This document shows positions 16,167 through 23,632 of a stretch of 53,114 nucleotides of DNA, piece by piece. This stretch comes from an uncultured beta proteobacterium (GTDB lineage: Bacteria; Pseudomonadota; Gammaproteobacteria; Burkholderiales; Burkholderiaceae_C). Both the position numbers and the translations under genes were made by a program. The notes under the pieces were generated by a model, which saw only the letters and a list, made by a program, of their open reading frames with translations, searched no databases and was not told where the DNA came from. The stretch lies in assembly GCA_903873485.1 (NCBI GenBank), contig CAIQOO010000132.1, positions 1-53,114 of the forward strand. The letters are read 5' to 3'. Positions within the stretch are counted from its first letter, which is position 1. The number at the start of each line of letters is the position of its first letter.

Positions 16167-17120
16167 TCAAGACAGCCGCACCACACCCGGCAACTCGCAG
16201 GCATAAATGGCATTGCGCAGCGCGGCAATCGCTTCGTAACGGGTAAAACTGCGCCGCCAGGCCAGCACCACCCGGCGTTTTGGCGGATCACCGACAAACG
16301 GCAGGTACTTGATGTAAGGCTCTTCGTCGCGCTTGCGGGTCGGCCGGGGATCGAGTGCCTCCTTGGGCACGCTCAGGCGCGGCACCAGTGTCACCCCCAT
16401 GCCGGCCGCCACCATGTGCTTGATGGTTTCCAGCGACGAGCCTTCAAAGCTGCGGCGAATGCCCTCGGCGTTGGCCGAAAACCGGGCAAATTCGGGGCAG
16501 ACCTCCAGCACATGATCCCGAAAACAATGGCCACTGCCCAGCAGCAGCATGGTTTCCATCTTGAGCTGTTCGGTGGTCACATTGGTTTGACTGGCCAGCG
16601 GGTGGCTGACCGGCACCGCTGCCATGAACGGTTCGTCATAAAGCGGTGCCGCCGCCAGCCCGGCATCCGGAAACGGCTCGGCCAGAATGGCGCAGTCAAT
16701 CTCGCCGGTGCGCAGCATGTCAAGCAATTTGACGGTGAAGTTTTCCTGCAGCATCAGGGGCATCTTGGGGGTGCGCTGGATCACCTGGCGCACCAGCGCC
16801 GGCAGCAAATAGGGGCTGATGGTGTAGATCACGCCCAGCGTGAGCGGACCGGCCAGCGGGTTCTTGCCGCGTTTGGCGATCTCCTTGATGGCTGCCGCCT
16901 GTTCCAGCACGCTTTGCGCCTGGCGCACGATTTCTGCGCCCAAGGGCGTCACCGACACCTCATTGGCACTGCGCTCAAACAGCTTGACATCCAGCTCTGC
17001 TTCAAGCTTTTTGATCGCCACCGACAGGGTTGGCTGCGACACATAACAGGCCTCGGCCGCCTTGCCAAAATGCCGCTCGCGCGCGACCGCTACGATGTAT
17101 TTGAGTTCGGTCAGAGTCAT
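16167..17120 (-). CDS. oxyR: Peroxide sensor and LysR-type regulator OxyR
   Basis: A 317-residue LysR regulator. The N-terminal helix-turn-helix is KAAEACYVSQPTLSVAIKKLE. The redox segment GHCFRDHVLEVC places two Cys with the spacing of Cys199 and Cys208 of E. coli OxyR, so it should form the peroxide-induced disulfide. The order recG-oxyR is common in betaproteobacteria. A 23-bp gap separates it from recG upstream and 31 bp from the DyP peroxidase downstream, so the run recG-oxyR-dyp-ubiA could be one transcript. Confidence 0.95.
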   Translation of the reverse strand: MTLTELKYIVAVARERHFGKAAEACYVSQPTLSVAIKKLEAELDVKLFERSANEVSVTPLGAEIVRQAQSVLEQAAAIKEIAKRGKNPLAGPLTLGVIYTISPYLLPALVRQVIQRTPKMPLMLQENFTVKLLDMLRTGEIDCAILAEPFPDAGLAAAPLYDEPFMAAVPVSHPLASQTNVTTEQLKMETMLLLGSGHCFRDHVLEVCPEFARFSANAEGIRRSFEGSSLETIKHMVAAGMGVTLVPRLSVPKEALDPRPTRKRDEEPYIKYLPFVGDPPKRRVVLAWRRSFTRYEAIAALRNAIYACELPGVVRLS

Positions 17121-17143
17121 GCCGCTATTGTGCTACCAGCCCG

Positions 17144-19483
17144 TCAGGCCTTCAAAAACTCGGCCTTGTCACCAAGCCAGCGCAGCACATGTTTTTCGGC
17201 CAGCGCCGGGTGCTGGTCCAGCAGCAGCGGGGCCAGTTCGCGCGCCCAGGCCAGCAGTGCGGCATCTTCTGCCACATCGGCAAAGCGCAGCAGGGCCGCG
17301 CCCGACTGGCGCGAACCCATGAACTCGCCGGGGCCGCGAATATCGAGGTCACGCCGGGCGATCTCAAAGCCGTCATTGCTCTCGGCCATGGCTTTAAGTC
17401 GTGCCCGCGCGGTTTCCCCCAGGCGCGGTGCGTCGCCGGTGGAATACAGCAGTACACAAGCTGAAGCAGCCGCGCCGCGCCCGACCCGGCCACGCAACTG
17501 GTGCAACTGCGAGAGGCCAAAACGCTCGGCGTGTTCAATCACCATCAGGCTGGCATTGGGCACATCGACGCCGACTTCAATCACCGTGGTGCTGACCAGC
17601 AGGCCCATCTGGCCCTCGGTAAATTGGCTCATCACGGCCTTTTTCTCGGTGGCGGGCAGGCGCGAATGCAGCAAGCCGACCATCACGCCCGGCAAGGCGG
17701 CGCTCAACTGGGCATGGGTTTCGGTGGCGTTGCGCAGGTCCAATGCCTCGCTTTCTTCAATCAGCGGGCAAACCCAGTAAATCTGCCGGCCCTGCTGAAG
17801 CTGCGCCCGAATCCGCGTGATCACCTCGCTGCGGCGCGCATCGCTGATCACCTTGGTGATGATCGGCGTGCGTCCGGGCGGCAGTTCGTCGATGGTCGAG
17901 ACATCAAGATCGGCGTAATAACTCATGGCCAGCGTGCGCGGAATCGGCGTGGCGGTCATCATCAGCAGGTGCGGCTCCAGTCCGGTCAGCGGATCGACCG
18001 GCACGCCGGAGGATTGAGTCACCTCGGCCGGCCAAACCAGCTCGGGGCGCTGTGCGCCCGCGCCGCACTCGCCGCCATGGCCAAGCGGGTTAATCGATGG
18101 CGGCTCCGGCGGCACAGGCGCATCAACTTCATCACCGGGCAGCGCGCCGCTGCCACGGTCCGTCAGTTTGCCGCGCAAGGCCAGCCGCTGTGCCACGCCA
18201 AAACGGTGCTGCTCGTCGATGATCGCCAGCGCCAGGTTTTTGAACTGCACTTTGTCCTGGATGATGGCATGGGTGCCGACCACCAGTTGTGCCTGGCCGC
18301 TGGCAATCAGCGCCAGCATGTCGCGCCGTTCCCGGGCTTTCTGGCTGCCGGTCAGCCATGCCGTGGTGATGCCTAGCGGGTGCAGCCAGCTCACCAGTTT
18401 GGCAAAGTGCTGGGTTGCCAGAATTTCGGTGGGGGCCATCAGCGCACATTGCCAGCCGGCATCGATGCACACCGCAGCGGCCAGCGCCGCCACCACGGTT
18501 TTGCCGGAACCGACATCGCCTTGCAACAAGCGGTGCATCGGCACCGGCTGCTGCAGATCGCGGCTGATTTCGGCACACACCCGCACCTGCGCGGCGGTGA
18601 GCTGAAACGGCAGCGCCGCCAGCAGGCGGTCTTGCAGCAGGCACTGCCCGGCGCTGGCGGGCCGGGTTTGCGCCTCAGCAAGCGCTGGCGACGAATGTGA
18701 TGACCGATCTGGCGCGGTGGCAAACCGTTGCGCTGGCTGGAACGTTGGCCGCAGCGCCGGTGCCCGCAGCACGGCGCGCTCGCGCTTGGCTTGCAGTTGC
18801 GAGAGTTGCTGGGCCAGCAGTTCTTCGGCTTTGAGCCGCTGCCAGGCCGGATGACTGCGGTCTTGCAATGCCGCCAGCGTCGCATCAGGTGCCGGATGAT
18901 GTAAAAACAATAGCGACTCACGCAGACTCCATAAGGGCTGGAGGCCGATTTCACCAAAAAAATCGGCTGGAATGGTGTCCGACAGTTCGGCCTGTTGCAA
19001 ACCGGCCTCGACCACTTTGCGCAAATAGGCCTGGGGCAAGCCCGCCACTGTCGGATAGACCGGGGTCAGCGCGCTGGCCAGTTCGCCACCGGCGGGCTTG
19101 AAGGCCGGATGCATCATCGTCAGCCCGGCAAAGCCACCCCGAATTTCGCCGCGCACGCGGATCTGATTGCCCACTGCCAGCGCCTTTTGCAGTGACGGGT
19201 AAAAGCTAAAAAACCGCAGCAGGCAAGTGCCGGTGCCATCGTCAAGCGTGATCAGCAACTGCCGCGTGCCGCCGAGCTTGACCTCGCTGTGGGTGATGCT
19301 GCCCTCGACCTGCGCCATATCCCCTTCGCGCACATCGGACAAGTTGACCAGCCGGGTTTCGTCTTCATAACGCAGCGGCAAATGCAAGGCTTGGTCAATG
19401 GCCCGGTTCAACCCGAGTTTTTGCAAGGCTTTTTGCGGGCCGGACAGGGGGCTGGCAGACGGTGTGGCGGGCGGACGCGGCAT
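17144..19483 (-). CDS. recG: ATP-dependent DNA helicase RecG
   Basis: A 779-residue superfamily 2 branch-migration helicase that reverses stalled forks. It has an N-terminal wedge (OB-fold) domain, then LLQGDVGSGKTVVAALAA (Walker A), DEQHRFGV (Walker B), MTATPIPRTLAM (motif III), STTVIEVGVDVPNA, and the C-terminal RecG pattern DIRGPGEFMGSRQSG. At about 80 residues longer than E. coli RecG, it carries a Gly/Pro-rich insertion between motifs II and III (about 440-497). It also has an extra low-complexity stretch near 245-275 and a repeat-derived stretch at about 179-192. The start MPRPPATP has no closer alternative ATG. Confidence 0.95.
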   Translation of the reverse strand: MPRPPATPSASPLSGPQKALQKLGLNRAIDQALHLPLRYEDETRLVNLSDVREGDMAQVEGSITHSEVKLGGTRQLLITLDDGTGTCLLRFFSFYPSLQKALAVGNQIRVRGEIRGGFAGLTMMHPAFKPAGGELASALTPVYPTVAGLPQAYLRKVVEAGLQQAELSDTIPADFFGEIGLQPLWSLRESLLFLHHPAPDATLAALQDRSHPAWQRLKAEELLAQQLSQLQAKRERAVLRAPALRPTFQPAQRFATAPDRSSHSSPALAEAQTRPASAGQCLLQDRLLAALPFQLTAAQVRVCAEISRDLQQPVPMHRLLQGDVGSGKTVVAALAAAVCIDAGWQCALMAPTEILATQHFAKLVSWLHPLGITTAWLTGSQKARERRDMLALIASGQAQLVVGTHAIIQDKVQFKNLALAIIDEQHRFGVAQRLALRGKLTDRGSGALPGDEVDAPVPPEPPSINPLGHGGECGAGAQRPELVWPAEVTQSSGVPVDPLTGLEPHLLMMTATPIPRTLAMSYYADLDVSTIDELPPGRTPIITKVISDARRSEVITRIRAQLQQGRQIYWVCPLIEESEALDLRNATETHAQLSAALPGVMVGLLHSRLPATEKKAVMSQFTEGQMGLLVSTTVIEVGVDVPNASLMVIEHAERFGLSQLHQLRGRVGRGAAASACVLLYSTGDAPRLGETARARLKAMAESNDGFEIARRDLDIRGPGEFMGSRQSGAALLRFADVAEDAALLAWARELAPLLLDQHPALAEKHVLRWLGDKAEFLKA
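18909..18946 (+). repeat. 38-nt dispersed repeat, copy H (inside recG)
   Basis: AATAGCGA-CTCACG-CAGACTCCATAAG-GGCTGGAGGCC, 38 nt, antisense to recG and in frame. It codes for LQPLWSLRESLLF in the wedge-helicase linker. The trailing GATTTCACCAAAAAAATCGG forms a small extra hairpin. Confidence 0.75.
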
Positions 19484-19550
19484 GTGCCGATTTTGCCCAG
19501 TTTATAAATGCGGGCCGGCAGCGCTGGTTTGCAGTGCAATAATTTGGTTT

Positions 19551-19991
19551 ATGGGATTACCTCAAGCCATTCACCAAATGACCGCGCAAGAGTTCTCTGA
19601 CTGGGAACTCGACCAGCCTGAACGCCACGAGTTCTTTCGCGGTGAAGTGTTCCGGGTGTTTGGTTTGGGCGGCGCGCGGCGCGAGCATGTCCGCGTCACC
19701 ATGAATATCGCCCGCTCGCTGGACAACCATTTGGCAGGCACTCCCTGCCAGGCCTTTATGGCCGACATGAAGGTTCACGTCGAAGCCACCGGCGACATGT
19801 TTTACCCCGACATTCTTGTCACCTACGATCCGCGCGACCTGTGTGCCTCGCTGGAGATGCAGCACCCCAAGCTGATCATCGAAGCGCTAGCGCTCAGCCT
19901 CAAAATAACGCACCGCATTGAGCAACTCGGGAAAGTTGTAAATGATGTAGTCGGGCGTTGCATCTTCTCGCTCTTGCTGCATGTCGCTTGA
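19551..19991 (+). pseudogene. Truncated Uma2-family endonuclease
   Basis: From ATG 19551 the first 110 or so residues follow the Uma2 (DUF820) restriction-endonuclease-like family: ERHEFFRGEVFRV, GTPCQAFMADMKVHVE, FYPDILVTYDPRD and QHPKLIIE. The PD and the E of the PD-(D/E)xK site are present. Homology stops at about 19890. The usual continuation with the catalytic Lys and the YDRxxKFxxYR segment is missing. What follows reads antisense through the 3' end of the HAD gene as filler. The break coincides with the stop of that gene (19887), so the 3' half was probably lost when the HAD gene arrived or by deletion. Confidence 0.8.
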
Positions 19992-20633
19992 CTTGAAAAA
20001 AACCGTTTTTATCCCGAGTTGCTGCGGGCCATGAATGTCCCGGTATAGGTCGTTGCCAACAAACAGGACTTCTGCGGGTTCGAGTTTCATGCCGCGCAAT
20101 GCCGCCTCAAACAAGCGCGGGTCGGGCTTGCGGTAACCAAAGTCGCCGGAAACGATGATCGGGTCAAAAAAGCCAGACAGGCCCACCGTGTTCAACTCGG
20201 CCAGGGCATAAACGGTCTGCGCATCAGAAACGATCGCCAGTGCGTAACGGGCGTGCAATTGCCGGATTGTCTCTTGTACACCCGGATAAAGCTGCAGCCG
20301 CATGCGCGATGCAGCCCGGTGGGCTTCGGCAAGAAATTTCGGCAGTTGCGCGCGCTGTTCATGCGACAGCGTCCGGGTGAACGCGCTTGCGTGCTGCGCC
20401 ACGATGTCGCGGAAAACTGCAACCGCATCGAACTCGGGCTGGCGCTCGCGGCTAGCCTGTTTTTGTTGCTGAACGGTCCGAAAGAACAGATCTTTGACCA
20501 CCTCCGGATTGAGGTTCACACCCTGGTAAGACAGCAAATTGCTGACGACGCGATAGACCTCGTCGTGCCATTCGTTGGTGTGAATATCAATCAGCGTGCC
20601 ATTGATATCAAAAATGATTCCTTTAATGCTCAT
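19887..20633 (-). CDS. HAD-superfamily hydrolase
   Basis: A 248-residue haloacid dehalogenase-like phosphatase, subfamily IA. Motif I is FDINGTLID with nucleophile Asp9, but the usual second Asp (DxDGT), the general acid, is Asn11. Motif II is IVSDAQ, motif III is GYRKPDPRLF, and motif IV is FVGNDLYRDI. With Asn at the general-acid position it may be a weak phosphatase, or act in a different chemistry as dehalogenases with altered motifs do. The substrate is unknown. Sampled lines of the gene are near 50% G+C, visibly lower than neighbouring genes. It lies between a truncated nuclease and a remnant, which together suggest horizontal origin. Confidence 0.87.
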   Translation of the reverse strand: MSIKGIIFDINGTLIDIHTNEWHDEVYRVVSNLLSYQGVNLNPEVVKDLFFRTVQQQKQASRERQPEFDAVAVFRDIVAQHASAFTRTLSHEQRAQLPKFLAEAHRAASRMRLQLYPGVQETIRQLHARYALAIVSDAQTVYALAELNTVGLSGFFDPIIVSGDFGYRKPDPRLFEAALRGMKLEPAEVLFVGNDLYRDIHGPQQLGIKTVFFKSSDMQQEREDATPDYIIYNFPELLNAVRYFEAER

Positions 20634-20839
20634 CTGCTAACTCCTCATGTCGCCATTTCATCGAACTGCGGATATTGCCACATTCGGGGCCGACTGACGG
20701 AGCGGCAATTCAGCCACAGGCAGTTGGCATCGCGCGCTTCAAATGCCCAAATGCCAGTTTTCATGCGCAGTCAGCGCAGACAATAGCTGATCCCTTTTGC
20801 GTTTTACACCATGACCATGCCGAACAAACCCAAAAAAAC

Positions 20840-20971
20840 TGCGACTCTGATCCCTTGCTCCAGTCGATCTGGGCGTCAGCATCAGAGAAGTAAAACGCCA
20901 TGAGTTTTCGGAAAGCAGCGCTCTACCGCTTCTTTCCACAGGGTGTCGTATTGATCGGGTTCAGTGCTCAC
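20840..20971 (-). pseudogene. Remnant of an Rpn/transposase-like cytosolic protein gene
   Basis: On the minus strand a GTG at 20971 opens a frame reading EPDQYDTLWKEAVERCFPK. After a one-base shift near ATG 20900 it continues as MAFYFSDADAQIDWSKGSES. The combined reading matches from memory the start of a family whose members begin YDSPWKEALERYFPEFMAFFFP..AHAQIDWS..YEFLDKEL, often labelled transposase or Rpn-related. The remainder of the gene (about 250 residues) is absent. A frameshift plus 3' loss make it a dead fragment. Confidence 0.6.
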
Positions 20972-21007
20972 GGGGAAAAATGGCAGATACCTGAAAACTA
21001 TCATTTA

Positions 21008-21045
21008 AATAGCTGATTGCACAATGGCGACAAGGGTTGGAGGCA
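21008..21045 (+). repeat. 38-nt dispersed repeat, copy I (intergenic)
   Basis: AATAGCTG-ATTGCA-CAATGGCGACAAG-GGTTGGAGGCA, 38 nt, with the tail ACTTTTGCCTAATA. It ends 8 bp from the stop codon of the exonuclease fusion gene (21054), convergent with it. Confidence 0.75.
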
Positions 21046-21053
21046 ACTTTTGC

Positions 21054-23219
21054 CTAATATTTGAGCCGCGCGTAATAGGTTTTTTGCGATGCCTCGCGCG
21101 CCTGGCGCAGGGTTTTGATGCCCATTGCCTGCAGCAGCGGAATCAGCCGCAGCAGCACCTCGGCGGTCACCATCGCGTCGCCCAGCGCGGTGTGGCGCCC
21201 CAGCACGGCGATGTTGAAACGCTCGGCAATCGTTTCTAGTCCGTGGGATTCCTGGTTCGGATGCACCACCGCTGACAGCAGCAGGGTGTCGAGCACCGGG
21301 TGATTGAACACCAGATCGGTGTGGATCTCCTGCAATTGCAGAAACTTCATGTCAAAAGCCGCGTTGTGCGCCACCAGCACGGTGTCTTGGGCAAAGGCGT
21401 AAAAGGCCGGCAGCACCTCGGTGATGTCCGGCTTGCCCTCGACCATGTCTTGCGTGATGCCGTGAATCGGAATGCCTGCCGCCGGGATCAGGCGACCGGG
21501 GTTCACCAGTTGCTCAAAACTCTCTTGCCTGAGCAATTTGCCATTGACAATGCGCGCCGCGCCAAGCTGGATGATCTCGTCGCCTTGAGATGGATTGAGG
21601 CCGGTGGTCTCGGTGTCAAACACGGTGTAAATCAGCTCGCTGAGCAGCCGGTCATCAAGCGCACTGGTCTGGTCGCTGCTTTGAAACAAGTCAAAGTCGT
21701 AATACTCGGGGCGGCTTTCGTTTTGCAGCAGCAGCGTCGCCTCCAACTGCTCTTGCATGCTCGCCAGCGGCAGCAAAAATCGGAAAAACGCCTCATGGCG
21801 CACCCGCTCGCGCTCAAACCACATCTCGCCGCCGTGGCGCTCGACCACATCGCGCACCGTCAGCGGGGTGCTCTCGGCACCAAAGCGGATCGGGTCCATC
21901 TCCCAGCTCATCACCGTCTCGGTGCTCATCACCTGGCCGGTCCAGATCAGATCAAGCTGCGCCCGTACGCCCGACACCTGCAGCCGCAGCCGGAAAAACC
22001 GCACATCAAACTCATCGACCAGGCGCATCGCCAAATAGTCCAGCGCCTGCGTCAGGCTGAAACTGTCAACCTTGAGCCAGATCGATGCGTCCAGGTTTTC
22101 CAGCGTCACCGGGCGCTTGTTGCGTGCTTCAATGCGTCGCTGGGTCGCCAGCAACACATCGGCCCCCAGCATTTCTTCCAGCGGCCAGCGCGCTTTCAGG
22201 CCTTCTGTGGCTTGTTGCGTCATGGTGGCAATGCGGCCACTCATGCTGGTCACTTCTTCACGCACCACCGCCAAAAAGCGCTCGCGCATGGGCGCGTCCA
22301 GGTCAGGAAAAGCCAGCATCTCGACGGCCGCCTGAATACTCGCCAGCGATGAGCGGCTGCCTTCGGTCAGGCCATGCAGCAACTGGTCGCGCAAGTACTC
22401 TTCTTCAAAGGCTCGGGTCACGTTGTCGAGCATCAGCACAAAGCCGCTGATTTCGACCGGTCCAGCCGCTGCGTCAACACTGCGCACCGGCGCCATTTGC
22501 ACCTTGAGCAATTGCCCGGTCTGGGTCGTGGTGACAAACTGGGCCGATGGACTGCCGGCACCGCGGCTGATGCGTTGCTGAATGCTTTCCAGTGCATGGG
22601 CCACCAGTTGCCGCTCGAATACCGCGTAAATCGAGCGGCCAATACCCAGCAGTTCGGCGCCACCCGAAAGCGTTGGCGCTTGTGACATGGTTTTGAACTG
22701 CAGGCGGGCGCGGTTGTTGTAGAGGATGATGCGCCCGTCCAGGTTGCATACCACCACGCTTTGGGTAAGCTCGGACATCAGCGCCGCCAGCCGGTTTTTT
22801 TCCTGCTGCACGCTCAGGCTGGCCTCGGTAATTTTCGCAGCCACGTCTTCGCGCAGGGCATCGCGCTGGCTGGCCAGTTCAAAAATTGCCTCGGCCAGAG
22901 CTTGGGTCTCGGTGCTGCCCTGGTGGTTCAGCGGTGCCGCAGCGGGGGCTGCCAGCAGCACCCGGGTTTGCTCCAGCAAGCGCGCCGGTGCCGTGGCAAA
23001 ACGCCGGAACAGCCAGCGCAGCGTAGCAGCAATGGGAACCAGGCCCAGCGCCCAGGTCAAGCCAACCAGGGTCAGACTCGGCATCAAATGCTCAGCCAAC
23101 AGATCAAACTGCCTGCGCTCCAGAGTCGCGGCAATCAAGCCCATCGTCAGCAGCAGCCACAGCAGGGTGGCGATACTGACGACGGCAAAAGCCTGAATCA
23201 GGCGACGATCTGTCCTCAT
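21054..23219 (-). CDS. Membrane PAS/pseudo-histidine-kinase fused to DEDDh 3'-5' exonuclease
   Basis: A 721-residue protein. Two membrane helices (about 8-31 and 46-70) are followed by a HAMP-like linker and coiled coil. A PAS domain spans about 145-265. A HisKA-like helical pair (275-340) reads TEGSRSSLASIQAAVEML where a kinase has xHELRTPLxSI, so the phospho-His is absent. A shrunken HATPase-like region (370-485, VRDVVERHGGEMWFER) lacks clear N and G1 boxes. The C-terminal 190 residues form a complete DnaQ-type exonuclease: FDTETTGL (Asp535, Glu537), HNAAFD (Asp623), HTALGDA (His676, Asp681). It overlaps the response-regulator gene by 4 bp. A signal-controlled nuclease at the inner membrane is the simplest reading. 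Its nucleic-acid target is unknown. Confidence 0.9.
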   Translation of the reverse strand: MRTDRRLIQAFAVVSIATLLWLLLTMGLIAATLERRQFDLLAEHLMPSLTLVGLTWALGLVPIAATLRWLFRRFATAPARLLEQTRVLLAAPAAAPLNHQGSTETQALAEAIFELASQRDALREDVAAKITEASLSVQQEKNRLAALMSELTQSVVVCNLDGRIILYNNRARLQFKTMSQAPTLSGGAELLGIGRSIYAVFERQLVAHALESIQQRISRGAGSPSAQFVTTTQTGQLLKVQMAPVRSVDAAAGPVEISGFVLMLDNVTRAFEEEYLRDQLLHGLTEGSRSSLASIQAAVEMLAFPDLDAPMRERFLAVVREEVTSMSGRIATMTQQATEGLKARWPLEEMLGADVLLATQRRIEARNKRPVTLENLDASIWLKVDSFSLTQALDYLAMRLVDEFDVRFFRLRLQVSGVRAQLDLIWTGQVMSTETVMSWEMDPIRFGAESTPLTVRDVVERHGGEMWFERERVRHEAFFRFLLPLASMQEQLEATLLLQNESRPEYYDFDLFQSSDQTSALDDRLLSELIYTVFDTETTGLNPSQGDEIIQLGAARIVNGKLLRQESFEQLVNPGRLIPAAGIPIHGITQDMVEGKPDITEVLPAFYAFAQDTVLVAHNAAFDMKFLQLQEIHTDLVFNHPVLDTLLLSAVVHPNQESHGLETIAERFNIAVLGRHTALGDAMVTAEVLLRLIPLLQAMGIKTLRQAREASQKTYYARLKY

Positions 23220-23590
23220 TCGCTTTGGCCCAGCATTTGTGCCACTTTTTGCACCAGATCACGGGTGGCAAAAGGCTTGGTCATGTAGGCATCGGCCCCC
23301 AGCGCCAAGCCCTTGGCGACATCGGTGTCGCGCCCCTTGGCAGTGAGCATCAGGATCTTGATGTGCTGCAAGGCCTCGTTGATGCGCAGCTCCTGGCAGA
23401 CTTCAAAGCCGGATTTTTTCGGCATCATCACATCCAGCAGCACCAGGTCGGGCTGATCCCGCGCAATCGCGTCAAGCGCCTCCTGGCCATCGCGGGCGAT
23501 GGTCACGGTGTAGCCTTCGCGCTTGAGCAAATACTCCAGCGAAATCACGATATTGGGCTCGTCGTCGGCCACCAGTATTTTTTTGCTCAT
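23216..23590 (-). CDS. Receiver-only response regulator
   Basis: A 124-residue CheY-like receiver domain with no output domain. The acidic pair VADDEP (Asp9, Asp10), phospho-acceptor Asp53 in LLDVMMP, Thr83 in MLTAKG and Lys105 in MTKPFA are all present, so it should be phosphorylatable. It follows the CbrA/CrbS-like kinase by 42 bp and overlaps the start of the exonuclease-fusion gene (ATGA), so it is the natural link between them. In the comparable Vibrio/Pseudomonas system the partner CrbR has a LuxR-type DNA-binding domain; this one has none. Confidence 0.92.
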   Translation of the reverse strand: MSKKILVADDEPNIVISLEYLLKREGYTVTIARDGQEALDAIARDQPDLVLLDVMMPKKSGFEVCQELRINEALQHIKILMLTAKGRDTDVAKGLALGADAYMTKPFATRDLVQKVAQMLGQSE

Positions 23591-23632
23591 GTCTCTGTCT
23601 CCGTCTTTATATATAGAGTGTCATGGATCATT

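Noticed and set aside
20775..20850. Direct repeat AAGGGATCAG, with GCGACTCTGATCCCTT resembling sequence near REP-associated transposases
   Set aside because: Too short, and no transposase gene or hairpin partner is present. Kept only as a weak hint.
20739..20939. A 66-residue minus-strand open frame in the decayed region
   Set aside because: It is out of frame with both parts of the Rpn-like remnant, has no ribosome-binding site and resembles no family.
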